DNA from: Actinomadura barringtoniae
GTDB taxonomy: Bacteria; Actinomycetota; Actinomycetes; Streptosporangiales; Streptosporangiaceae
Direction: 5' to 3'
DNA length: 64,000 nucleotides
NCBI RefSeq assembly: GCF_017573505.1
Contig: NZ_JAGEOJ010000012.1
Span: 355,301-419,300 of the forward strand
Below the pieces are notes generated by a model, which worked only from the letters and a program-made list of their open reading frames with translations, did no database searches and was not told the DNA's origin. Of the stretch, positions 32,581-42,500 are shown piece after piece. Position 1 is the stretch's first letter. Each line of letters starts with the position of its first letter. The translations under genes and the position numbers were made by a program.

Positions 32581-35500
32581 CGGGGGTTTCCTTTCAGCTT
32601 TGCCGCCAGGACGGCGCCTATCTCGGCGGCAGGTTCGGGTTCCATCAGCAGGTGATGGTCGACGTCGATGACGTGGTCTTCGATCTCGCCGGTCACGAGC
32701 GTGCTCCAGTTGGAGGCGGCCGAGGGCGAGCCTTCGGTGCGGCCCTGGAGCGCGGTGAAGAAGACCAGGTCGCCGCGGAAGGCGTGCGGCGTCCACTGCT
32801 CGGCCTGCCGCAGGCCGTTCTCGTAGTTGCGGTAGACGTTGACCAGGTCGTCCTCGCCGAGCGTGGACAGGGCGTCCTCGCGGTCGGCCAGCACCGCCAT
32901 GATCTGGGTCATGTCCGGGTTGCCGTCGGGGGCGACCATGGTGGCGTCGATGCCGATGGCCTGGAGCAGCTCGGGGAGGATCTCGCGGCGCTCGGACTCC
33001 AGGTCCTGGCCGTGGTAGGCGTCCATGAGGGCGAGCAGGCCGACCTCTTCGCCCTCGGCTTGCAAGCGGCAGGCCATCTCGTACGCCACCAGCCCGCCCA
33101 GCGACCACCCGGCCAGGTTGTAGGGCCCGCTCGGCTGCACGGACCGGATCTGCTCCAGGTAGTCCTCGGCCATCTCGGCGACCGAGCCGGGCAGCTCAGA
33201 GCGGGTGAACGCCCGCGCCTGCAGCCCGTAGATCGGCTGGTCGGGGCCCAGGTGCCGCTGGAACTGGAGGTAGCCCCACGACAGCCCGCCCGCCGGGTGC
33301 ACGAAGAACATCGGCGGCCTGGATCCGGAGGTGCGGATCGGCAGCAGCACCTCGAAGCCGAGCCGGTCCTCCTCGTCGCCCACCCTCGTCAGCGCCTCGA
33401 CGGTCTGGTGGGTGAACACGTCGCGCGCGGTCAGCTCGATGCCCGCCTGCCGCGCCCGGCTGACCAGCTTGATCGCGGCGATGCTGTCGCCGCCGAGGTC
33501 GAAGAAGCTGACGTCGGCGCCGACCCGTTCCACCCCGAGGACCTGCGCGAACAGGTCGCACAGCGTCTCCTCCTCGGATGAACGCGGCGCCCGTCCACCG
33601 GCCGCCGCCTCGAAGTCGGGCGCGGGCAGCGCACGCCGATCCAGCTTGCCGTTCGGGTTCGTCGGGAAGGTGGCGAGGACGACGAACGCGGCCGGGACCA
33701 TGTACTCGGGAAGGCGTTCGGCGACCCACCGCTTCAGCACGGCCGGGTCCAGCGCGTCCGGGGCGATTCCGCCGGTCGGGACGACGTAGGCGGCGATGCG
33801 CTTGGTGCCGGGGGTGTCCTCACGGGCGATGACGGCGACGTTGGCGACGCCGGGGTGGGCGGCGAGGGCCGCCTCGATCTCGCCCAGCTCGATCCGGAAG
33901 CCGCGCACCTTGACCTGGAAGTCGATCCGCTCGACGTACTCCAGGCAGCCGTCCGCGTTCCAGCGGACCAGGTCGCCGGTGCGGTACATGCGGTCGCCGG
34001 GCGCGCCGAACGGGTCGGCGACGTAGCGTTCGGCGGTGAGACCGGGCCGGTCGAGGTAGCCGCGGCCCAGGCCCGCCCCGGCGATGTAGGCCTCGCCGAC
34101 GACGCCGGGCGCGACCGGCCGCAGCCCCGCGTCCAGGACGTACAGGAGCATGTCGTCGATCGGCCGGCCGAGCACCGCCGACCGCGCCCCGGCGTCCAGC
34201 GGGGCGCGCATGCCGACGATCGTGGTGTACGTGGTGGCCTCGGTCGGGCCGTAGACGTTGCCGACCTCGGTGTCCGGGCAGGCCGCCAGCACCTTGCGCA
34301 TGGCCGCCGGAGACCCGGCCTCGCCGCCGGTGAGGACCTCCTTGGCGCGGGCGAACGCGCCCGGCCGTTCCTCGGCGACCAGGTTGAACAGCGTGGTGGT
34401 GAGGAAGAGGCCGGTGACGTCCTCGGCCTCGATGATCTTCTCGAACGCGGCGCCGTCGAGCTGGCCGGGCGGCGCGACCACGACCGAGCCGCCGTGCAGC
34501 AGCGGCGACCAGATCTCGTACAGGGAGGCGTCGAAGGCGTGCGCCGACTGCACCAGGACGCGCTCGTGCGCGCCGCTGCGCATGACGGCGTCGTGGCTGA
34601 GGTCCACGACGTCGCGGTGGCGGAGCATGACGCCCTTGGGCACCCCCGTGGAGCCGGAGGTGAACAGCACGCACGCGAGCTGCTCGGGGTGGTTGACGAT
34701 CCCGGGGTCGGTGGTCGGCTGGGCGGCCAGATCCGGGTCGTCGTCCACCACGACGATGCGGGCGGAGGTGTTCAGCTCGGCGACCCGGTCCTTCATCGCC
34801 AGGTTGACCAGCAGCACGGGCGCGTCGACCTCGGCGACGGCCCAGGCCATGCGGTCCGGCGGGTAGCCGTGGTGGATCGGCGCGTACGCCCCGCCCGCCT
34901 TCAGCACCGCGAGCGAGGTGACCACCTGGTCGGCGGACCGTTCGAGCAGCACCGCCACCCGGGTCTCAGGCCGCACGCCGAGCCCGATGAGCCGGTGCGC
35001 GAGACGGTTGGCGCGGGCGTCCAGCTCGGCGTAGGTGTACGACTCGCCGCTCGCACGCATCGCCGGCGCATGGGGGCTTTCCGCTACGCGGTCGGCGAAG
35101 CGGCCCGTGATGGTCTCGGGGCCGGCCTGGCGTCCCGTGACCGTGCCCTGCCACTCCCCCATGACCTTGGCGCGCTCGTCGTCGGCGAGAACGTCGATGC
35201 GGCCGAGCGGGAGGTCGGGCTTGTGGGCGATCGCGGTGAGGATGCGGACGAGCCGGTCCATCATCCGCTGCGCGGTCTCGGCGTCGTAGACGTCGGTGCG
35301 GTAGTCGATGCGCAGCGACAGCTCCCGCCCCGGCACGGCGGCCAGGGTGATCGGGTAGTGGCTGGCATCGTGGCCGTCCACGTCGTGCAGTGTGAGCCCG
35401 CCGAGGTCGGTCCCGGCCGCGTCGGGGTCGAACGGGTAGTTCTCCAGCACCGTCATGGTGTCGAAGAGCGTCCCGATCCCGGTGAGCTTCTGGATGTCGG

Positions 35501-36509
35501 CCAGGCCCAGGTGATGATGGGCCATCAGGTCGGCCTGCTCGCCCTGCAGCCCCTTGAGCGCCTGGGCGACGGTGTCGGCGGGCCGCACCCGGACGCGGAT
35601 CGGCAGCGTGTTGATGAACAGGCCGATCATCTGCTCGACGCCGGGCAGCTCGGGCGGGCGCCCGGAGACCGCCGCGCCGAACACCACGTCGGTGTTGCCG
35701 GTGATGCGGCCGAGCAGCGTTCCCCAGGCCAGCTGGAGAACGGTGTTGAACGTGACGCCCTGTGCGCGGGCGCGGGCGTTCAGCGCCGCCGTCAGGTCGG
35801 CCGACAGGCGGGTGCGGACGCGGTCGGCGACGCCGGACTTGGCCGCCTCGGGCGCGACCAGCGTCGGCTCCTCGATCCCGTTCAGGGCAGTGCGCCAGGC
35901 CTCCTCGGCGGCGCCGCGGTCCTGCTTGGCGAGCCAGGCCAGGTGGTTCTTGTACGGGGTGACGCGCGGCATCCCGGTGTCGTCGCCCTTGGCGAGATAG
36001 AGCGCGAACAGCTCGGTCTGCAGAACGGGCGTGGACCAGCCGTCCAGCAGGATGTGGTGGTTGGTGAACACCACCCGGTGCCGGTCATCCGCCAGCTTGA
36101 TCAGCACGAAGCGCAGCAGCGGCGGGCGGGCCATGTCGAACGGCGTGGTCCGCTCGCGTTCAGCGACGGCGGCGGCCTCGGCGTCCTTGTCTGCGTCCGG
36201 GCGGCCGGACAGGTCCAGTTCCTCCCAGGGCAGTTTCACCTGGCGGTGCACGACCTGGACCGGCGAGCCCTCCTTGCGCTGCCGGAACCCGGCGCGCAGG
36301 TTGGCGTGGCGGCGCAGCAGCGTCCCCGCCGCGGCCTTGAACGCGGCGGCGTCGAACGGGCCGTCCATGTCGAAGACGATCTGCGCGGTGTAGACGTCCT
36401 GCCCGGTGTCGTACAGCGCGTGGAAGAACAACCCCTGCTGCAGCGGCGACAGCGGCAGGACGTCCTCAAGCTGAGACTGCTTCTGCTCGGTGGTCAATCG
36501 AGCTCCCAT
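32577..36509 (-). CDS. NRPS, terminal module C-A-PCP-TE
   Basis: A 1310-residue final NRPS protein. C domain (about 10-445): DVLPLSPLQQGLFFHALYD opening and NHHILLDGWS (about 150), the form that accepts a D-residue donor, fitting the epimerase that ends the previous protein. A domain (about 465-960): CVLFTSGSTGVPKG near 616. Specificity residues read by eye are D-A-Y-F-L-G-V-T-Y, similar to Ile/Val-type codes. PCP: LGGDSIAAIKL, Ser about 1009. TE (about 1065-1310): LAGWSLGGLVAYE with Ser about 1136 and a C-terminal DVDHHLL His. The TE should release the heptapeptide by hydrolysis or cyclisation. The ATG at 36509 gives a 16-bp overlap with the previous gene; a TTG at 36497 with GGAG upstream is an alternative. 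Confidence 0.95.
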   Translation of the reverse strand: MGARLTTEQKQSQLEDVLPLSPLQQGLFFHALYDTGQDVYTAQIVFDMDGPFDAAAFKAAAGTLLRRHANLRAGFRQRKEGSPVQVVHRQVKLPWEELDLSGRPDADKDAEAAAVAERERTTPFDMARPPLLRFVLIKLADDRHRVVFTNHHILLDGWSTPVLQTELFALYLAKGDDTGMPRVTPYKNHLAWLAKQDRGAAEEAWRTALNGIEEPTLVAPEAAKSGVADRVRTRLSADLTAALNARARAQGVTFNTVLQLAWGTLLGRITGNTDVVFGAAVSGRPPELPGVEQMIGLFINTLPIRVRVRPADTVAQALKGLQGEQADLMAHHHLGLADIQKLTGIGTLFDTMTVLENYPFDPDAAGTDLGGLTLHDVDGHDASHYPITLAAVPGRELSLRIDYRTDVYDAETAQRMMDRLVRILTAIAHKPDLPLGRIDVLADDERAKVMGEWQGTVTGRQAGPETITGRFADRVAESPHAPAMRASGESYTYAELDARANRLAHRLIGLGVRPETRVAVLLERSADQVVTSLAVLKAGGAYAPIHHGYPPDRMAWAVAEVDAPVLLVNLAMKDRVAELNTSARIVVVDDDPDLAAQPTTDPGIVNHPEQLACVLFTSGSTGVPKGVMLRHRDVVDLSHDAVMRSGAHERVLVQSAHAFDASLYEIWSPLLHGGSVVVAPPGQLDGAAFEKIIEAEDVTGLFLTTTLFNLVAEERPGAFARAKEVLTGGEAGSPAAMRKVLAACPDTEVGNVYGPTEATTYTTIVGMRAPLDAGARSAVLGRPIDDMLLYVLDAGLRPVAPGVVGEAYIAGAGLGRGYLDRPGLTAERYVADPFGAPGDRMYRTGDLVRWNADGCLEYVERIDFQVKVRGFRIELGEIEAALAAHPGVANVAVIAREDTPGTKRIAAYVVPTGGIAPDALDPAVLKRWVAERLPEYMVPAAFVVLATFPTNPNGKLDRRALPAPDFEAAAGGRAPRSSEEETLCDLFAQVLGVERVGADVSFFDLGGDSIAAIKLVSRARQAGIELTARDVFTHQTVEALTRVGDEEDRLGFEVLLPIRTSGSRPPMFFVHPAGGLSWGYLQFQRHLGPDQPIYGLQARAFTRSELPGSVAEMAEDYLEQIRSVQPSGPYNLAGWSLGGLVAYEMACRLQAEGEEVGLLALMDAYHGQDLESERREILPELLQAIGIDATMVAPDGNPDMTQIMAVLADREDALSTLGEDDLVNVYRNYENGLRQAEQWTPHAFRGDLVFFTALQGRTEGSPSAASNWSTLVTGEIEDHVIDVDHHLLMEPEPAAEIGAVLAAKLKGNPR

Positions 36510-39500
36510 TCGCCGTCGAGTTCCGCGGCCAGCGCGTCGATCTCGTCCTGGTCGATCTCCACCAGGGACAGGTCGGAGGGGGTGAAGCCGCCGACCGGCC
36601 CGTCGCCCGGGCCCTCGACGACGTGCGCGACCAGCCCGCGCAGCGCCTCGAACCACTTGGTCGCCAGGTCCCCGATCTCGCCTTCGGTGAAGAGGCCGCC
36701 CGCCCACGTCCAGGTCGCCGACAGCTCGGGGCCGCCGGGGAGGTCGCGGGTGTGCGAGTTGACCTCGATGGCGTGCACGAGGGCGAGTTCGTCGCTCTGG
36801 CCGCCGCCGAGCGCGTCGCTGTCGGCCTGCGCGGCCGGTCCCCAGTCGGTGGCCTCGGGCACCGCCGAACGACCCAGATAGTTGAAGGCGAGCTGTGGGC
36901 ATCCGGCCGGGGCGAGGTGGCGGAGCAGGCCGTAACCGATCCCGTTGTCGGGGATGTCGCGGAGCTGCTCCTTGATCAGCTTCAACGCGGTGCCGGTGCC
37001 CTGACCGCCCTCGCGCACCTCGGCCCAGTCGAGCGCGCCTGGGTCGAGGCGGACCGGGTAGATCGAGGTGAACCAGCCGACGGTGCGGGACAGGTCCACG
37101 CCCGGGACGATCTCCTCGCGGCCGTGGCCCTCGAGGTCGAGGAGAACGGCCGGCTCGTCGGTGGTGCCGCGTGCGCGCCGCCACTCGGCGACGGCGAGGG
37201 CCAGGCCCGTGAGCAGCACGTCGTTGACGCGGCCGTGGAACGCGGCGGGCACGTCGGTGAGCAGCGGCCCGGTCACGTCGGCGGGCAGGTCCAGGGTGAG
37301 GTGGCGTGCCGTGCCGAACGTGTCGGTGGCGGGGTCGAGGGAGCGTTCGCCGAGGACGGGATCGGGCGTGGTGAGGATGTCGGTCCACAGCGGCAGCTCG
37401 GCCGTGCGGGCGGGGTCGGACGCCTCGGCGTTCAGGCGCTGCGCCCAGCGGCGGAACGAGGTGGCGACCGGTTCCGGCTGCGCGCCGCCCCACGCGGCGA
37501 CCAGGTCGGGAAGCAGGATGCGCCAGGAGACGCCGTCCACGACCAGGTGGTGGAGCGTGAGCAGCAGGCGGCCGGACCGCTCGGGGCCCGCGTCGAACCA
37601 GACGAGCTGGGCCATCGTGCCGGTGGCCGGGTCGAGACGCTCGCGGGCCGCGCGTGCTTCGGCGGCGAGGGTGGCGTGGAGGTCGTCCTGGCCGGTGACG
37701 TCCACGCGACGGAACAGCGGCGTGGCGTCGACCGTGCCGGGCTCGGTGACCTCGAAGTCGTCACCGTCGACGCGGAGCCGGAGCATGTGGTGGTGGTCCA
37801 GAACGGTCTGCAGTGCCTTGGTCAGCCGTTCGACGCCCAGGCCGGGCGGCACCTGGAGCAGCATCCGCTGGCTGTAGTCGCCGGTCGGGCCCCGCAGCTC
37901 CTGGAACCAGCGCATGATCGGCGTCGCCGGGACCGGGCCGACGCCCGCGCCCGGAGCCTCGACCTCGACCTGCTCGCCCTCACCGACCGGCTGGGCGATC
38001 GCGGCGAGCTCCTCGACCGTCTGGTGCTGGAACACGTCGCGGGGCGAGACGACCAGGCCGGACTGGCGGGCGCGGGAGACGAGCTGGATCGCGATGATCG
38101 AGTCGCCGCCCAGGTCGAAGAACCCGTCGTCGATCCCGACCCGTTCCAGGCCGAGCACCTCCGCGAAGAGCGCTGCGAGGGTCTCTTCGTTGGGCGTGCG
38201 GGGCGTACGGGAGGAGACCTTGGCCGCGTAGTCGGGGGCGGGCAGCGCCTTGCGGTCGAGCTTGCCGTTGACCGTGAGCGGGAGCGCGTCCAGCGTCATC
38301 ACGACGGCCGGAACCATATAGTCGGGCAGGTCCTTGCCCACGTGGCGGCGGAGATCATCGTCGGTGGAGCCGACCACGTAGGCGACCAGGCGGTCGTCCC
38401 GGACGATCACGGCCGCGTCGCTGATGGCTTCGTGGCGCGTCAGGGCCGCCTCGATCTCGCCCAGCTCGATCCGGAAGCCGCGCAGCTGCACCTGCTGGTC
38501 GGCGCGGCCGAGGTATTCGAGCCGGCCGTCCTTGAGCCAGCGGCCCAGGTCGCCGGTGCGGTACATGCGGGTGCCGGGCTTGCCGTACGGGTCGGCGACG
38601 AACCGCTCGGCGGAGAGGGCCGGCCGGTTGAGGTAACCGCGCGCCAGGCCCGCGCCCGCCACGTACATCTCCCCCACCACACCGGGCGGAACGGGCTGGA
38701 GGCGATCGTCGAGCACGTAGACGCGCAGGTCGGGGATGCCGACACCGATGACACTGCCCACGTGCTCACGGTCGACCTCGACGTAGGAGACGTGCACCGT
38801 CGTCTCGGTGATCCCGTACATGTTGACCAGCCGCGCGTTCTCCCACCCGCGCAGCCGTGCGGGCTCCAGTGCCTCGCCGCCGAAGATCACGTAACGGACC
38901 GCGAGGTCGTCCCGTTCGTGCGGCATGAGCTGGTAGAACGCCGACGGCGTCTGGTTCAGGACCGTGACGCGCTCGGCCGCGAGCAGCTCGGCGAACTCCT
39001 CGGGAGAACGGCTCGTGAGGTACGGGACGACGACGAGACGGCCGCCGTACAGCAGCGAGCCCCACAGCTCCCACACCGTGAAGTCGAACGCGTAGGAGTG
39101 GAAGAGCGTCCACACGTCATCGGGGCCGAAGTCGAACCACTGCTCGGTCGAACGCAGTAGCCGGACGACGTTCTGATGCGGGATGACGACGCCCTTGGGA
39201 CGACCGGTCGAGCCGGACGTGTAGATGACGTAGGCCGGGTGGTCCGGGGAGATCGTGATGCCCAGGTCGGAGTCGTCGTAGCCGTCCGGGATCTCGACAC
39301 TCTCGATCGTCAGGACCGGGTTGGAGTCCTCGACCATGTAGGCGATGCGATCGGCCGGGTAGTCCGGATCCATCGGCACATACGCGGCGCCCGCCTTCAG
39401 CACCGCCAGGATCGCCACGACAAGGTCAGCCGAACGCGGCAGCTTCAGCGCCACGAACTGCTCAGGACCGACGCCCCGCGCGACAAGGTGACGAGCCAAT

Positions 39501-42500
39501 CGGTTGGCCCGCGCGTTCACCTCACCGTACGACAGCGAGACGCCCTCGAACGTGACGGCCGGGGCTCCGGGACGGATCTCCGCCTGCTCCTCGAACAGTG
39601 CCGGGATCGTGGTCCGCTCCACCGGCTCGGCCGTGCCGCCCGCCCACGTGCGCAGGATGGCGCGGCGCTCGGCGCGGTCGAGGATCTCGGCGGTGCCGAT
39701 CGGGGCGTCGGGCGCGTCGACCAACTCGTGCAGCAGCCGCTCGAAGCGGGTCGCGATCGACTCGGCCGTGGCCGGGTCGAAGAGGTCGAGCGCGTACTCC
39801 AGGCCGCCCTCGATTCCGGCGGGCGCGCCGTCCTCGCCGTGCCGTTCCTCCAGGTAGAGCGACAGGTCGTACTTGGCGACGCCGGAGGCGAGCGGCTCGG
39901 CTCCGCCGCTGAGCCCGTCGAGCTCCAGCTTGGCCTCGGGATTGTTCTGGAACGACAGCACGACCTGGAAGAGCGGGTGCCGCGCCATCGACCGGGCCGG
40001 GTTGAGCACCTCCACGAGCCGTTCGAACGGCAGGTCCTGGTGGGCGTAGGCGGCGAGGTCGGTCTCCTTGACCCGGGCGATCAGGTCGCGGAACGACGGG
40101 TCGCCGGAGGTGTCGGTGCGCAGCACCAGCATGTTGACGAACATGCCGACCAGGTCGTCCAGCACCTCGTCGGTACGGCCTGCGATCGGCGAACCGATCG
40201 GCACGTCCGTTCCCGCGCCCAGGCGCGTCAGCAGCGCTCCGTACGCCGCCTGCATGACCATGAACAGGCTCGCGCCGCTGTCGCGCGCGATCTTCAGCAG
40301 CGCGCCGTGCAGGTCGGCGTCCAGCTCGAAGGCCAGCGTCTTGCCGCGGTAGGTCGACTCGGCGGGGCGCGGCCGATCGGTCGGCAGCTCCAGCTGGTCG
40401 GGCAGCCCGGCGAGGGTGTCCTTCCAGTACGCGATCTGCCGCGAGACCAGGCTCTCCGGATCGTCCTCGGACCCGAACAGCTCCTGCTGCCACAGCGTGT
40501 AGTCCGCGTACTGCACCGGCAGCGGCGCCCACACCGGGGCGTGGCCCTCGCTGCGCGCCGCGTACGCCACGATCACGTCGCGGGCGAGCGGCGCCATCGA
40601 CCAGCCGTCGGCGGCGATGTGGTGCAGGACGAGCAGCAGGACGTGCTCGTCCTCCTGCTCCTTCTCCTGCTCGTTCTCCCCGACCGTGAACAGCCGCACC
40701 CGCAGCGGCGGCTCGACCGACAGGTCGAAGCCCTGCCCGGCCGCCGCCGCCAGCGCCATCGGCAGTCCGGTCTCGGTCGCCTCGGAGACGACCAGGCGCG
40801 GCCGGGCGGCGGCGCCGTCCAGAACGAGCTGGCGGGCGGTCCCCGACCCGTCCGGGAAGATCGTGCGCAGCGACTCGTGCCGCGCGACGACGTCGCCGAG
40901 CGCGGCCTGCAGCGCCTCGTGGTCGAGGTGTCCGTTCAGGCGCAGCGCGATCGGCATGTTGAACGTGGCGGACTGGCGTTCGAAGCGGTTGAGAAACCAG
41001 AGCCGCTGCTGCGCGTACGACAGCGGGATCACGTCCGGCCGCTCGGCCCGCACCAGCGCGGGCCGGACGCTGCCCGACGCCTCGGCGATGCGTTCGGCCA
41101 GGCCCGCGACGGTCGGCGCCTCGAACAGCGCGCGGACCGGCAGTTCCGCGCCGAGCGCGGTCCGGATCTTGCCGACGAGCCGGGTGGCGGTGAGGGAGTC
41201 GCCGCCGAGCGCGAAGAAGCCGTCGTCCACGCCGACCCGCGCCACGCCGAGCACCTCGGCGAACAGGCCGCACAGGATCTCCTCCTGCGGCGAACGCGGC
41301 GCCCGTCCCGCCACAGCGCCGCCGCCGTCGGGGGCGGGCAGCGCGGCGCGGTCGAGCTTGCCGTTCACCGTGAGCGGCAGCGCGTCGAGCGCGGTGAAGG
41401 ACGGGACCATGTAGTCGGGGAGGCTCTCGGCGGCGTGCCGGCGCAGCGCCGTGAGATCGACCGGCCCGACGACGTAGGCGGCGAGGCGCCTGTCGCCCGG
41501 TGCGTCCTCGCGGACGGCGACCGCGGCCTGGATCACGCCCTCGAAGGCGCCGACGACGTTCTCGATCTCGCCGAGCTCGACCCGGAACCCGCGGATCTTG
41601 ACCTGGTCGTCGACGCGGCCGAGGTATTCGATCGTTCCCTCGGGCGTCCAGCGGACCAGGTCGCCGGTGCGGTACATCCGCTCCCCCGGCGCGCCGAACG
41701 GGTCGGCGACGAACCGCTCGGCGGTCAGGCCGGGACGGTCGAAGTAGCCGCGCGCGAGCTGCACACCGGCCAGGTAGAGCTCACCCGGAACCCCCACCGG
41801 GACCGGCTGCAGCGCCGCGTCCAGCACGTAGGAACGCGTGTTGCGCTGCGGGGCACCGACGACCGCCCGCTCACTGCGCTCGACGACCTGGTTCATCGTG
41901 TCGATCGTCGACTCGGTCGGCCCGTAGAAGTTGCGCGTGGTCAGCCCGGGGGCGGCGGCGCGCAGCTCGTCCCACAGCCCCTCGCCGATGCCCTCACCGC
42001 CCAGCAGGAGCTGCGACGGCCGGTGCCGCCCGTCGCCCTCCAGCAGCCCGGCCTCGCGCAGCGAACGGAAGTGCGACGGCGTGGTGTTGACCAGATCGAT
42101 CCGGTGCTCGCCCACGTAGGCGACGTAGGCCTGCACGTCGCGCCGGGTCTCGTCGTCGATGAGGTGCAGCTCGTGGCCGTACATCATCCACAGCAGGCCC
42201 ATCCACGAGGTGTCGAACGAGAACGACGCCAGGTGCGCGAACCGCATCCGCCGCCCGCCGACCGCCTCGATCGACGGGTCCATGAACCCGATCCGGTGCG
42301 ACTCGAAGTAGTTGAGCACCCCGGTGTGCGGGACCGCCACGCCCTTCGGCCGCCCGGTCGACCCGGAGGTGTAGATGACGTACGCGGTGTTGCCCTGGAC
42401 CAACCGCCGCTCCGGGTCGTGCGAGGGCCGGCCCGCGACCTCCAGCGGCCCGTCGATCGTGAGGGCGGGACGGCAGTCGTCGAGCATGTAGGCGATGCGG